From contig NZ_FMZS01000002.1 of NCBI RefSeq assembly GCF_900101265.1, positions 620,001-684,000 on the forward strand: DNA of 64,000 nucleotides. The letters are read 5' to 3'. Both the position numbers and the translations under genes were made by a program. The DNA is from Massilia sp. PDC64. GTDB lineage: Bacteria; Pseudomonadota; Gammaproteobacteria; Burkholderiales; Burkholderiaceae_D. The notes under the pieces were generated by a model. It saw nothing but the letters and a program-made list of their open reading frames with translations. It had not been told where the DNA came from and did no database searches. Positions 1 through 9,574 of this stretch are shown piece after piece (the stretch's first letter is position 1; every line of letters starts with the position of its first letter).

Positions 1-1503
1 CAGATCGACGGCACGAAGTCGATGCCCGTCGAGCGCCCGGCGGACGCGCTGCCGGGCCGCGGCGGCATCCGCACGACGTTGCAGGCGCGCCTCGGCAGCG
101 ACCTGCCCGGCGTGCGCGACTACATGGCCGCGTATCCGTACACGTGCTTCGAACAACGCACGTCGCGTGCGGTGGCGCTGCAGGACAAGGCGCTGTGGGA
201 CAAGGTCGTCGCGACCTTGCCAGCGCACCTGGACGGCGATGGCCTCGTCAAGTATTTCGCGCCGATGGACGAGGGCAGCGACGTGCTGACGGCCTACGTG
301 CTGTCCGTGACGCACGAAGCGGGTTATGCGATTCCCGACGAGCTGCGCGGCCGCATGGAAGGGGGGCTCGCGGCATTCGTCGAAGGGAAGATCGTGCGCG
401 GCAGCGGCCGCGCGACGGGCGAACTGGCCGTGCGCAAGCTGGCCGCGCTGGAAGCGCTGTCACGCGATACCGGGGTGCAGCCGGCCATGCTGGACTCGAT
501 CGAGGTCCAGCCGAATTTGTGGCCCACGTCCGCCGTCATCGACTGGTACCTGATCCTGAAACGCACGCCGGCGCTGCCGCAGCGCGACCAGCGCCTGGCG
601 CAGGCGGGCCAGATCCTGCGCGCGCGCCTGAACCTGCAGGGCACGACGATGGGCTTTTCGACCGAGCGCGCGGATGGCTGGTGGTGGCTCATGACGTCCG
701 TCGACGTCAACGCCAACCGCCTGCTGCTGGCGACGCTGGACGATCCGGCATGGAAGGCCGACGCGGGCCGCCTCGCGCGCGGCGCCCTCGGCCGCCAGCA
801 GCACGGCCACTGGGACACGACGACGGCCAATGCCTGGGGCACCGTCGCGCTCAAGCGTTTTTCGGAGACCTACGAGCGGGAGCCGGTGACGGGCAGCGCG
901 AACGTCGTGGTCGCCGGTGCCGACGGAAAGCCCGTCAGCTGGACGGGGACGGTGCCCGCGACCGTGCTGCAGGCGTGGCCGCAGGGCCGCGGGACGCTGA
1001 CCGTGCGCCAGCTGGGCACCGGCAAGCCGTGGGCGACGGTCCAGAGCCTGGCGGCCGTGCCGCTGAATGCGCCGCTGTCGTCCGGCTACCGCATCGCGCG
1101 CACCGTCACGCCGGTCGAGCAGAAGGTCAAGGGCACGTGGTCGCGCGGAGACGTCTACCGCGTCCACCTCGACATCGACGCGCAGTCTGACATGACGTGG
1201 GTGGTCGTCGACGACCCGATCCCGGCCGGCGCCAGCGTGCTCGGCTCCGGCCTCGGGCGCGATTCGCAGATCGCCACGGCCGGCGAACGCCGCACGGGCT
1301 GGACGTGGCCGGCGTTCGAGGAGCGCCTGCACACCGGCTACCGCGCGTACTACGAATGGGTACCGAAGGGACGCTTCACCGTCGAGTACACGGTGCGGTT
1401 GAACAACGAGGGCCGCTTTGCGCTGCCGTCCACGCGCGTGGAAGCCATGTACGCGCCGGAGATGTTCGGCGAGGTGCCGAATGCGGGGATGACGGTGCAG
1501 TGA
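1..1503 (+). CDS. Alpha-2-macroglobulin family protein, C-terminal part (5' end outside window)
   Basis: The frame is open from base 1, so the gene begins upstream; about 500 C-terminal residues are visible. The segment starting near base 120 reads YPYTCFEQ, which matches the C-x-E-Q thioester motif of bacterial alpha-2-macroglobulins (YfhM type, usually about 1500-1900 aa). After it come the helical thioester domain (roughly bases 130-850) and a beta-rich C-terminal receptor-like domain ending in a segment rich in aromatic residues. In this family the protein sits in the periplasm and traps invading proteases by covalent capture. The stop codon shares a base with the pbpC start (TGATG), so the two are translationally coupled. 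Coupling of A2M with penicillin-binding protein 1C is the classic arrangement for this family and supports the call. Confidence 0.9.
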   Translation, partial: QIDGTKSMPVERPADALPGRGGIRTTLQARLGSDLPGVRDYMAAYPYTCFEQRTSRAVALQDKALWDKVVATLPAHLDGDGLVKYFAPMDEGSDVLTAYVLSVTHEAGYAIPDELRGRMEGGLAAFVEGKIVRGSGRATGELAVRKLAALEALSRDTGVQPAMLDSIEVQPNLWPTSAVIDWYLILKRTPALPQRDQRLAQAGQILRARLNLQGTTMGFSTERADGWWWLMTSVDVNANRLLLATLDDPAWKADAGRLARGALGRQQHGHWDTTTANAWGTVALKRFSETYEREPVTGSANVVVAGADGKPVSWTGTVPATVLQAWPQGRGTLTVRQLGTGKPWATVQSLAAVPLNAPLSSGYRIARTVTPVEQKVKGTWSRGDVYRVHLDIDAQSDMTWVVVDDPIPAGASVLGSGLGRDSQIATAGERRTGWTWPAFEERLHTGYRAYYEWVPKGRFTVEYTVRLNNEGRFALPSTRVEAMYAPEMFGEVPNAGMTVQ

Positions 1504-3662
1504 TGAAGTACCTGGTCTGGTTGCTGCTGCTGTTGGCGTTGCCCGCGCGTGCCGCGGTACCGACGCCCCAGGAAGTGAAGGCGGCGTGGCGCCCGTCCGA
1601 CGCAACCCTGCTCGACCGCCACGGCGAGACGATCGCCACCGTGCGCGTGGACATGGCGGGACGGCGGCTCGACTGGGTGGCGTTGGACGACATCTCGCCG
1701 ACCCTGGGTCGCGCCGTGCTGCAGGCCGAGGACCAGCGCTTCATGGAACACGGCGGCATCGACTTCCAGGCCATCGGCAAGGCCGCGTGGGACAACCTGT
1801 TCGGCGTGCAGCGTACGCGGGGCGCGTCCACGATCACGATGCAGCTCGCGGGCCTGCTCGATCCGAAGCTGGCCCCGCGTTCGTCCGGCCGCACGTGGGC
1901 GCGCAAATGGGACCAGGCGCTCGCGGCACGCGAACTGGAAGCCGGCTGGAACAAGCGCCAGATCCTCGAAGCCTACCTGAACCTGGCCAGCTATCGCGGC
2001 GAGCTGCAGGGCATCGGGGCCGCCGCGCGCGGCCTGTTCGGCAAGGCGCCGTCCGGGCTGGACGCGGGCGAGGCCGCGATCCTCGCGAGCCTGTTGCGCG
2101 CGCCGACAGCACCGTCGCGCACGGTCGCGAAGCGGGCCTGCGCGCTTGCGCGCGAGCTCGCGGATGAGCTCAAGCGGCGTGCGGATTGCGCGGCCATCGA
2201 ATGGGAAGTCGACGCTGCGTTCGCGCGCACCGCGTCCACGTCGAATCTTGGGGCGGCAGGTGTGACGCCGCAATTCGTGCGGCGCCTCGGCGGCGTGCCG
2301 GGTGGCGTGGCGCGCAGCACCCTCGACTCTGGCCTGCAGCGCTTCGCCGTCACTGCACTGCGCCGCCACCTGGCCGCACTGGCCGAACGCAACGTGGGCG
2401 ACGGCGCCGTGATCGTCATCGACAATGCCAGCGGTGACGTATTGGCCTATGTCGCCAACGGGGGCGCCGGCGAAGTGGATGGCGTGACGGCGCTGCGCCA
2501 GGCCGGGTCCACGCTGAAACCCTTTTTGTACGAGCTGGCGCTGGAACGGGGCCAGCTCACGGCCGCGTCGCTGCTGGACGACACGCCCGTCGACATCCCG
2601 ACCGTCGGCGGCCTGTACGTGCCGCAGAACTACGACCACCAGTACCGCGATGCGGCGTCGGTGCGTACGAGTCTCGCCGGCTCGCTGAACGTGCCCGCGG
2701 TGCGAACCCTGATGCTGGCCGGGCTCGAACGTTTCCACGAGCGCCTGCGCGCCCTCGGTTTCACGAGCCTGACCGAGGCGCCCGAGTTCTACGGCTGGTC
2801 GCTGGCGCTGGGCTCGGGCGACGTCAGCCTGCTGGAACTCGCGCACGCTTATCGCACCTTGGCGAACGGTGGCGTGCAGGACGGCAAGCGGCGCGTGCTG
2901 GATGCGCGCGCCAGCTTCATCGTGGCCGACATCCTGTCCGATCGCGCCGCGCGCAGCACGACGTTCGGTCTCTCCAACGAACTCGCCACGGGCTTCTGGA
3001 GCGCCGTCAAGACGGGCACCAGCAAGGACATGCGCGACAACTGGTGCGTGGGTTTTTCGGACCGCTACACGGTGGGCGTATGGGTCGGGAATTTCGACGG
3101 GCGCTCGATGTGGGACGTATCCGGCGTGTCCGGCGCGGCACCTGTCTGGCGCGACGTGATGGACTACCTGCACCGCGAACGCCCCAGCAAGCCGCCCGCC
3201 GCACCGCCGGGCCTCGTGCGCCAGACCGTGCGGTTCTCTCCGGCCGTGGAGCCGGAACGCAGCGAGTGGTTCGTGCGCGGCACGGAAGTGGCGCTGGTCG
3301 AGATACTGCCGCCGGCGAAGCGCGCGCCGCGCATCGTGTATCCGGCCGCGGACAGTGTCATCGCACTCGATCCGGACATCCCGGCGCCGCTGCAGCGCGT
3401 GAGCTTGCGCGCGTACGGCGGCGCGGGCCTGCGGTGGGAACTGGACGGCGCGAACGCCGGTCCGGCCGACCGGAGCGCCACGTGGACGCCGCAGCCGGGC
3501 GGGCACGAACTGAAGCTGGTGGGAGAGGATGGCCGGGCGGTCGCCGCCGCCCGGTTCGAGGTGCGCGGTGGTCAGGAGGCTTCGACTTTTTCGACCAGCA
3601 AGGGCGGATCGGCGGGAAGGTCGAGCGGCAACGGCGTGAACAGCGGCGAGTCCGAGCGGTAG
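1503..3662 (+). CDS. pbpC: Penicillin-binding protein 1C (bifunctional transglycosylase/transpeptidase)
   Basis: A 719-residue class A penicillin-binding protein. It starts with a hydrophobic signal/anchor (residues 1-19). The GT51 glycosyltransferase domain covers about 35-215, with the catalytic EDQRF motif (E76) and GASTITMQ (107-114). The transpeptidase domain follows with STLK (nucleophile S336, K339), SLN (394-396) and KTGTS (503-507). A beta-rich C-terminal module after about 610 matches the PBP1C C-terminal domain. It should polymerise and crosslink glycan strands on the outer face of the inner membrane. The ATG at 1503 overlaps the stop of the A2M gene and gives a proper signal sequence; the same frame is open further upstream but that would destroy the N-terminus. 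The last 91 bases overlap the convergent 5'-nucleotidase gene. Confidence 0.93.
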   Translation: MKYLVWLLLLLALPARAAVPTPQEVKAAWRPSDATLLDRHGETIATVRVDMAGRRLDWVALDDISPTLGRAVLQAEDQRFMEHGGIDFQAIGKAAWDNLFGVQRTRGASTITMQLAGLLDPKLAPRSSGRTWARKWDQALAARELEAGWNKRQILEAYLNLASYRGELQGIGAAARGLFGKAPSGLDAGEAAILASLLRAPTAPSRTVAKRACALARELADELKRRADCAAIEWEVDAAFARTASTSNLGAAGVTPQFVRRLGGVPGGVARSTLDSGLQRFAVTALRRHLAALAERNVGDGAVIVIDNASGDVLAYVANGGAGEVDGVTALRQAGSTLKPFLYELALERGQLTAASLLDDTPVDIPTVGGLYVPQNYDHQYRDAASVRTSLAGSLNVPAVRTLMLAGLERFHERLRALGFTSLTEAPEFYGWSLALGSGDVSLLELAHAYRTLANGGVQDGKRRVLDARASFIVADILSDRAARSTTFGLSNELATGFWSAVKTGTSKDMRDNWCVGFSDRYTVGVWVGNFDGRSMWDVSGVSGAAPVWRDVMDYLHRERPSKPPAAPPGLVRQTVRFSPAVEPERSEWFVRGTEVALVEILPPAKRAPRIVYPAADSVIALDPDIPAPLQRVSLRAYGGAGLRWELDGANAGPADRSATWTPQPGGHELKLVGEDGRAVAAARFEVRGGQEASTFSTSKGGSAGRSSGNGVNSGESER

Positions 3663-4582
3663 GGCACGCGTCCGGACGGCACGTGGCGCGCGGCCGGGTC
3701 CAGGTGCAGGTCCTGGTCGTCGAAGAACAGGTGCGCGCGGAACGCCTTGACCACCTTCGACTTCGGCACGCCGCCGAGGAAGAAGATCTCGTTCACGTAC
3801 ACGCCCCAGTGACGCAGGGTATTGATGACCCGCATCTCGGCCGGCGCGCTGCGCGCCGTGACGATCGCGATACGCACCGGCGACACGTCCGCGCCGAACG
3901 GCAGCCGTTCCTGCAGGCGCGCGAGCCGGCGCAGCAGGATCGCGTACGGGCCGTCCTTCATCGGCTCGTTCTGCTTCTCGTCCTCGATCGTGTGGAACCG
4001 GTCCAGACCCTCCGTCTTGTAGACCAGTTCGCTGGAATCGTCGAACAGCACGGCGTCGCCATCGAAGGCGATGCGCACCTGGTCTTCCGGCGGCGCCTCG
4101 GCCGTGTGCGGCGGCGGTTTCAGGACCGCGGCCGCGCAGGCCTGCGCATCGATCACGCGCTGGGCGTCTTCCACATTCGTCGTCAGGAACAGGTCGACGG
4201 CAAAGGCGTCCAGGTAATCGACGACGGACTCGCCGCCCGTGAACGCGTGACGCGAGATCGGCAGGCCGCGCGACCGGATGTTGTTGAAGACGCGCACACC
4301 GGTCTCCGGACTGTTGCGCGACATGACGACGACTTCGACGAGCGGCTTCGTCTCGGATGGCGCATAGCGATTCAGGCCGAGCAGGGCGCGCACGAGAGCC
4401 ATGCCGGTGCCGTCGCGCAGCGGCTCGTTCTCGCGCTCGAGCATGTAGGCGCGGTATTCCTCCAGCGCGCTTTGCGGATTCTTGACGTATCGGGCTTTAT
4501 AGACGGCGTCGGCTTCCGCCAGGTCGAACAGGGCGGTGGCGGAGATGCCGACCACGAGGGTATCGGAAAGGTCGAGGGGCAT
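3572..4582 (-). CDS. Cytosolic 5'-nucleotidase family protein
   Basis: 336 residues, no signal peptide. The N-terminal part begins with a hydrophobic strand (LVVGISATALFDL). Further on, the segments VRIAFDGDAVLFDD and IAIVTARSAP, then HLFFDDQDLH near the end, are the spaced aspartate motifs of the bacterial 5'-nucleotidase family related to cytosolic 5'-nucleotidase 1 (PF06189). The expected activity is dephosphorylation of nucleoside 5'-monophosphates, but the substrate cannot be read from sequence. Its start has an AAGGAA-like ribosome site 9 bases upstream on the minus strand. It converges on pbpC and the two 3' ends overlap by 91 bases, so their transcripts are antisense over that stretch. 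The family call rests on motif recognition and length. Confidence 0.85.
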   Translation of the reverse strand: MPLDLSDTLVVGISATALFDLAEADAVYKARYVKNPQSALEEYRAYMLERENEPLRDGTGMALVRALLGLNRYAPSETKPLVEVVVMSRNSPETGVRVFNNIRSRGLPISRHAFTGGESVVDYLDAFAVDLFLTTNVEDAQRVIDAQACAAAVLKPPPHTAEAPPEDQVRIAFDGDAVLFDDSSELVYKTEGLDRFHTIEDEKQNEPMKDGPYAILLRRLARLQERLPFGADVSPVRIAIVTARSAPAEMRVINTLRHWGVYVNEIFFLGGVPKSKVVKAFRAHLFFDDQDLHLDPAARHVPSGRVPYRSDSPLFTPLPLDLPADPPLLVEKVEAS

Positions 4583-4751
4583 GGCGGCGGATTCCTTGGT
4601 TGCGGAACGGGATCATTCCAAACGGAAATTATCGAGGGCGGTGTAGAAGGATACTTGAGTTCAATCGATCGCCCCGCCTGAGCGAGCGCAAACCGATCAT
4701 GCAATCCGGGTAGCACCATGGAACGCATGAAGTAACGAGACAGGTGGCGAC

Positions 4752-5270
4752 ATGGCCGACCCGATGGTGTGTACCGAACCCCTTGCGCGCCTGCGCGAGA
4801 TCCGCCGACTCGTGCACGAGAATAACCGCTCCTGCCTGCCGGACGAGATGATCGTCTGCCAGATCTACATGGAGTCGCGTTTCGACGCGTGCGCCCAGCC
4901 CGAAGGCAGCAGCGCGCGAGGCCTGATGCAATTGTTGAGAGTGGCAAACCGCGAACTGTTCCGGCTCGATAATCTTTGCAAGCCGGCCAAGCAGCGCTGC
5001 GCCGAGACAGTGTTGTATGCCCAGGCGGACGCCTTCCACGCGAGCCCGGCCTTCATCGACGAGGCGACCAATATCCAGATGGGCACACGCTATCTGCAGG
5101 CGCTGATCGACCGGGCGAAACGCGAGCACCGGGCCGATCCGATCGCCGAGGCATACATGGACTATCGGGGCGTGAGGAACGGCATCTACTACCGCAAGAT
5201 TCGCGCCGCGGCCGACAGGTTGAAGCGCGATCCGGACGATATCGATGCGCTGCATGCGATGACGTCGTAG
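4752..5270 (+). CDS. Small lytic-transglycosylase-like protein upstream of vgrG (possible T6SS cargo)
   Basis: 172 residues with an SLT-type core: ESRFDACAQPEGSSARGLMQ (residues 41-60) has the catalytic glutamate (E41) and the G-L-M-Q signature of family 1 lytic transglycosylases. A downstream N-x-x-x-G-x-x-YL helix (TNIQMGTRYL) also fits. The usual A-Y-N-A-G segment is replaced by a YMDYRGVRNG sequence. There is no signal peptide, although its substrate would be periplasmic. Several cysteines (7, 28, 36, 47, 77, 84) suggest disulfides. A ribosome site AGGTGG precedes the ATG. It lies 122 bases before vgrG, so export by the T6SS as a peptidoglycan-attacking effector is a reasonable inference, but no immunity gene is evident next to it. 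A cytoplasmic or phage-derived muramidase is the alternative. Confidence 0.65.
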   Translation: MADPMVCTEPLARLREIRRLVHENNRSCLPDEMIVCQIYMESRFDACAQPEGSSARGLMQLLRVANRELFRLDNLCKPAKQRCAETVLYAQADAFHASPAFIDEATNIQMGTRYLQALIDRAKREHRADPIAEAYMDYRGVRNGIYYRKIRAAADRLKRDPDDIDALHAMTS

Positions 5271-5392
5271 ACGCCGCTACCCGTCTGTAATGAATCCGAG
5301 CAATTGCAATGACGGCGCGCAAAGGTTGCGCGACCGGCTCGGTTATCTTGGCAAACGCCCCGCATCCACCAAGACGAGGAGAGCGTTTGCAC

Positions 5393-8113
5393 ATGACTGC
5401 GTCGACGGCCCAGCTTCGCGCCGCGCTGGCGGCTTTTACGGGCGGAACCCGGCTGTACTCGCTTTTCGTCGGCGCGGCGCCGCGGCCCACCGAACTGTTG
5501 GTCGAGGCTTTCGCGGCCGATGAGGCCATCCAGGAGGTCGGCATCCGCGACGTCATCGTCCTGTCGACGAGCGCCTACCTCGACCTCGATGCTTTGCTGG
5601 GTCAGCCGGCCGCGCTGGAGGTGAGCCTGGCGAATCGTACGCGCACCCGCTTCGCCGGCGACATCTGCGAGGCGGCGATGCTCGGCAGCGATGGGGGCTT
5701 CGCCCGCTATCGTCTGCGCATCTCGCCGTGGCTTTGGCGTCTGGCCCACGTGCGCAACAGCCGCGTCTGGCAAGACAAGACCGTCCTGGACATCGTCGAC
5801 AGTGTCTTCGAAGCTTATCTTCCGCATGCGCGCTGGCGCTGGAGCGAGGACGTGCGATCGTTCATGGCCGATGTCCCGCCGCGCGGATATTCCTGCCAGT
5901 ACCGCGAATCGGACCTCGATTTCATGCGGCGGATCCTGACCGAAGAGGGGCTGTGCTGGCGCTTCGAGGACACCGCTGACGACCCGTGCATGGTTCTGTT
6001 CGCCGACAGCAGCGTGCCCGGGACGCTGCCCGACGACGTCTGTAGCGCGGCCGACGGCGGCATCCGCTTCCACGGCATCAGCGCCGTCGAGCGCCAGGAC
6101 ACCGTACAGTCGCTGCGCGTTCGCCGCAGCCTGCATGCATCGATGACGACCTTGCTCAGCAGCGATTACAAGGCGAAGCAGATCGTGGCAGCAGAGGCGC
6201 CGACGCGCTGTGCCGTCCCGCCGGGACTGCCTGCGTTGGAAGTCTTCGATACGCCAGGCCAGTACGCCTATCCGACGCGCGCACTGGCCGAGCATCACGC
6301 CGACATCCTGATGCAAGGCGTGGAAGCCCGCGCCCAGCTGTGGAACGGCCGCTCCACCGTGCGCAGCCTGCGTGCGGGCACGCGCCTGACCGTCACCAGG
6401 ACGCCGTTGCGGGCATTGGGCGATGCGGCCATGTTCAGTGTCCTGCGCGTGACGAGTGTAGGTGTGAACAATTTACCGCCACCGGCCCAGCAGGCGCTGG
6501 CCGAACTGTTCGGACCGATTCCCGAGCTGTTGCAGGACAGCGTTCGCGCGGGGCGCCCGGATGACCTCGCGCTGGCGATTGCCCAGGCGACCAAATCGGG
6601 CTATGCAAACTGTTTCGAGGCGATACCGGCCGACTTGCCATGGCGCCCCTATCTGCCGGACGGGGACGGGCGACGCGACGCGAAGCCGACCGCGTTTGGC
6701 GCCCAGAGTGCCATTGTCGTCGGTCCCGACGGCAGTGACGAACCGAATGGTGCCGACGAGTTGTACTGCGACCGGTTGGGCCGGGTTCGCATCCGCTTCC
6801 ACTGGCAGGACGAGGCCAACGCAACGTGCTGGGTCCGTGTCGCCCAGCGGGCGGCCGGCGGCGGCATGGGCAGCCAGTTCCTGCCGCGTATTGGACAGGA
6901 AGTGTTGGTGCAATTTCTTGAGAACGACATCGACCGCCCGATCATCGTCGGCGCCCTGTACAACGGCCAGGGGGAGGGCGGTATCGCACCGACGCCGGGT
7001 GGCCGTACCGGCGCGGACAACGACAGCAATTGTTTCGCCCTGGCGGAAGACCATATGCCGTCCGGGCAGGGCAACATCGCCGGCGGCAACAGTCCCGTGT
7101 GGCATGGTGCATCGGGCAGCATCGCGGGGCACCGCAACGTGGCAGCCCAGTGGGGGATCCGCAGCAAGGAATTCGGTGGTCGCGGCTATAACCAGCTGTT
7201 GTTCGACGATACCGATGCTCAGGGGCGGGTCCAGCTGCGCTGTACGCATGCGGCGACGGAGCTGAACCTAGGGCACCTCATGCACGCTGCGGACAATTAC
7301 CGCGGCAGTTTCCGTGGCTTGGGTGCAGAGCTGCGCACAGATGCTCAGGGTGTCGTGCGAGCGGGGCAGGGCATGTTGATCTCGAGCTACGGCATCAACC
7401 ACACCGCCGAGATGCGTGATCCGGCAGGGGAAAACGCACCCGGTATCGCATCGCTACGGCAAGCTGCAGCCCTGGTCAACTCCTTCCACGCGGTCGCCAC
7501 GACGCATCAGACGGTTGGCCTCACGGCACCGCTGAATGACATGATGGAATCCGCGGCCGGCGCGACCGATCCATTGATCACGATCACCGCACGAGACGGC
7601 TTCGCCGCGCACGCCGGGCAGAACCTGCAACTGGCCAACGGCGAGACCGTCGCACTGGCGAGCGGCCAAAACACGCAGTTTTTTACGGGCGGCCAGCTGC
7701 GCATCCACGCGGGCCTGGCAATCGGCATGCTGGGCGGTGCTATGAAGACCGGTGAGGACGGCCTCGGCCTGCAGTTCATCGCCGCCAAGGACGCGGTCGA
7801 CATTCAGGCCCAGCACGACGAACTCAGGGTGCGCGCGCGCGATGAGGTCAATGTCATCAGCGCGAACGCGCATATTGATTGGGCGGCGGCGAAGCGGATC
7901 AGTTTATCGACGGCTGGCGGGGCGAATATCACCATCGAAGGCGGGAACGTGACGGTGCAGTGCCCCGGAAAAATTAGCGTAAAGGCAGGTAAGAAAAATT
8001 TTGATGGACCAAAGAAACGTACCTATCCATTACCTGCGTTACCCGCAAGCATTTGTGTTGAATGCCTGATGAAGGCCCGAAAATCAGGTTCGCCGTTCAT
8101 AGTGAGGTTCTAA
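5393..8113 (+). CDS. vgrG: Type VI secretion system tip protein VgrG
   Basis: 906 residues. The N-terminal gp27-like Vgr region spans about 10-380. The gp5-like OB fold lies around 450-530 (DRLGRVRIRFHWQD, then LPRIGQEVLVQFLENDIDRP). A Vgr extension with the GIRSKEFGGRGYNQLLFDD motif follows near 590, and a DUF2345 repeat region covers about 720-860. The C-terminal tail ends in a PLPALP...CVECLMKA segment often seen when an adaptor gene follows. The protein forms the trimeric spike that punctures target cells and carries effectors. I chose ATG 5393 because GAGGAG lies 8-12 bases upstream; an in-frame ATG at 5309 lacks one and adds 28 unconserved residues. Base composition falls sharply from about 7960, inside the 3' end of the gene. 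The next gene starts directly after the stop. Confidence 0.93.
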   Translation: MTASTAQLRAALAAFTGGTRLYSLFVGAAPRPTELLVEAFAADEAIQEVGIRDVIVLSTSAYLDLDALLGQPAALEVSLANRTRTRFAGDICEAAMLGSDGGFARYRLRISPWLWRLAHVRNSRVWQDKTVLDIVDSVFEAYLPHARWRWSEDVRSFMADVPPRGYSCQYRESDLDFMRRILTEEGLCWRFEDTADDPCMVLFADSSVPGTLPDDVCSAADGGIRFHGISAVERQDTVQSLRVRRSLHASMTTLLSSDYKAKQIVAAEAPTRCAVPPGLPALEVFDTPGQYAYPTRALAEHHADILMQGVEARAQLWNGRSTVRSLRAGTRLTVTRTPLRALGDAAMFSVLRVTSVGVNNLPPPAQQALAELFGPIPELLQDSVRAGRPDDLALAIAQATKSGYANCFEAIPADLPWRPYLPDGDGRRDAKPTAFGAQSAIVVGPDGSDEPNGADELYCDRLGRVRIRFHWQDEANATCWVRVAQRAAGGGMGSQFLPRIGQEVLVQFLENDIDRPIIVGALYNGQGEGGIAPTPGGRTGADNDSNCFALAEDHMPSGQGNIAGGNSPVWHGASGSIAGHRNVAAQWGIRSKEFGGRGYNQLLFDDTDAQGRVQLRCTHAATELNLGHLMHAADNYRGSFRGLGAELRTDAQGVVRAGQGMLISSYGINHTAEMRDPAGENAPGIASLRQAAALVNSFHAVATTHQTVGLTAPLNDMMESAAGATDPLITITARDGFAAHAGQNLQLANGETVALASGQNTQFFTGGQLRIHAGLAIGMLGGAMKTGEDGLGLQFIAAKDAVDIQAQHDELRVRARDEVNVISANAHIDWAAAKRISLSTAGGANITIEGGNVTVQCPGKISVKAGKKNFDGPKKRTYPLPALPASICVECLMKARKSGSPFIVRF

Positions 8114-8941
8114 GTGAGTTATTTTGTTGATTTAGGTCGCGTGGTGGAAAAGTTCCTTGTTGCTTGTCCGAACTCAAATCTCTATTTTCTGCTCGATCAT
8201 GGTGGATTGCCGGGTCTTCACAGGGAATTGTTGAAGAGTTGCGTTGCGTGGATGAGTCTTTTTGAGCATACCTCTGAAACGAGTGCATTGGCGGTCGCAC
8301 CGATTCTGGTATTGGTATGCAAGAAAAACAGGAGGGTGGCGCCTCGATCATTATTGGAATGGACTGCAAATAACGGGACCTTTTCCTCTAGTATTGTAAT
8401 TCTTGCTTCACCTCTGGATCTCGACGAGATTGGAGAGCGTCTATCGTCGCGTCTTGATGCCAGACTTTCAGATAATTTGGAGGTAATGCTGCGCTTCTTC
8501 GATCCAAGAGTTTTGGGAAGTTTGATAAAAATCATGCCTGAAGACCAAAAGAATGCGTTTCTTGGCCTTGCGGAATCTTGGGCATACGTCGATAGAGCGG
8601 GAGATTTGATTGATATTTCAGTAACTTTCAACGATCGAGAAAATTTTTCAACCCCTTTTGCGATCAGTCAACAGCAAGAATTCGCGCTGCTTGAGGCCTC
8701 AGAAATAGATCAGGTGCTGGATGTGCTCCGGTCAAATTTTCCTGATAGTTTGGCATTAATAAAGAAGCCAGAACAATCTACTTTTGTGGCGTGCCAAATC
8801 GATTCGGCGCGGAAATTGGGATTTAACTCAGTCCTTCAGTTTTCGCTCCATGCCGCCCGACTGTTGCTGGAGGGGGATGGGTTTGTCAATAGCCCTGTAT
8901 ATCCCGAGTTCCTAGATGAGGTACGGAGTAATGGTTGGTAA
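8114..8941 (+). CDS. DUF4123 protein, T6SS effector adaptor (Tap/TEC type)
   Basis: 275 residues; no signal peptide. The pattern LYFLLDHGGLPGLH near residue 24, then ALAVAPILVLV near 57 and MLRFFDPRVL near 129, is the DUF4123 fold known from Tap/TEC chaperones, which load a specific effector onto VgrG. The start is a GTG placed immediately after the vgrG TAA with no spacer, so translation is probably coupled. The position between vgrG and the lipase gene is the usual adaptor position. GC content is well below that of the flanking chromosome, and the codon use (many AT-ending codons) matches the next two genes. The C-terminal 100 residues are unrecognised and probably hold effector-specific contacts. 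Confidence 0.85.
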   Translation: MSYFVDLGRVVEKFLVACPNSNLYFLLDHGGLPGLHRELLKSCVAWMSLFEHTSETSALAVAPILVLVCKKNRRVAPRSLLEWTANNGTFSSSIVILASPLDLDEIGERLSSRLDARLSDNLEVMLRFFDPRVLGSLIKIMPEDQKNAFLGLAESWAYVDRAGDLIDISVTFNDRENFSTPFAISQQQEFALLEASEIDQVLDVLRSNFPDSLALIKKPEQSTFVACQIDSARKLGFNSVLQFSLHAARLLLEGDGFVNSPVYPEFLDEVRSNGW

Positions 8942-8986
8942 TGGTTGCTTTTTATTAACAAGGTTTGTGAGATATAAGAGGAATTT

Positions 8987-9574
8987 ATGATCCGGTTCTT
9001 TGGGGCGGGGATTGCGAGAAACATAATTGTGATCTCATTTTTTTCGTTGATGTCTATGCTTGTCTTTTCAGTTTGTCGCGCTCAACAATCTTTAGTGCCG
9101 TTCCAAAAGCGGAAACCGGATCATGTGCTTTTGGGATTGGTCGGTTATAACTACACCGATCGTCATATTTCAAACTACAGCGTGAACGGAGCCGATGGAG
9201 GCGACATTATTATGAGTTCGCCCACGAGCGGCGGAAGCGGCGTTAGCTGTTGCTTACGGCTATCGAATAATCAAGGTGGGTTGATGCGAGTGAAAGTACG
9301 ATGGCAAGTTGACGGATGTGTCTATTTAATTAGGGATAATTCAACGGGCAAAGCCGACAAGATAAGGCACTACTATTACAAGGAAGTTGAAGCTGATGTG
9401 CAGCGTCCTGTCGGAGTGTTATCAAAATACGTCGAAACGCACTTTTATCCAGACGGTTCCGTGCAAGTGGTGTTAACTAAGAATATGTCGAGCCCTCGTC
9501 TCGTTCTGGATGAGCGACGCCCTGATAAGTCCTCTTTTCCGAGATGCAAAGATGACGAAAAACCAGAAGAGTGA
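8987..9574 (+). CDS. DUF3304 secreted protein, probable immunity to the adjacent lipase effector
   Basis: 195 residues. An N-terminal hydrophobic stretch (about 12-31, ending VCRAQQ) is a signal peptide, so the mature protein is periplasmic. The core shows LVGYNYTDRHISNYSVNG and a later GVSCC pair, which are hallmarks of DUF3304, a family found beside T6SS phospholipases. The role is inferred: bind and neutralise the lipase when sister cells inject it into the periplasm, where lipid substrates lie. AGAGGAA precedes the ATG. It comes before its presumed toxin and overlaps it by 23 bases (or 65 with the longer toxin start), which would ensure that the antidote is made first. Low GC, like its neighbours. 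Confidence 0.8.
   Translation: MIRFFGAGIARNIIVISFFSLMSMLVFSVCRAQQSLVPFQKRKPDHVLLGLVGYNYTDRHISNYSVNGADGGDIIMSSPTSGGSGVSCCLRLSNNQGGLMRVKVRWQVDGCVYLIRDNSTGKADKIRHYYYKEVEADVQRPVGVLSKYVETHFYPDGSVQVVLTKNMSSPRLVLDERRPDKSSFPRCKDDEKPEE

Noticed and set aside
1350..3506. Long minus-strand ORF opposite pbpC (718 residues)
   Set aside because: High GC gives long open antisense frames. The composition is Arg/Ala/His-rich with no motif, while the plus frame has all PBP motifs.
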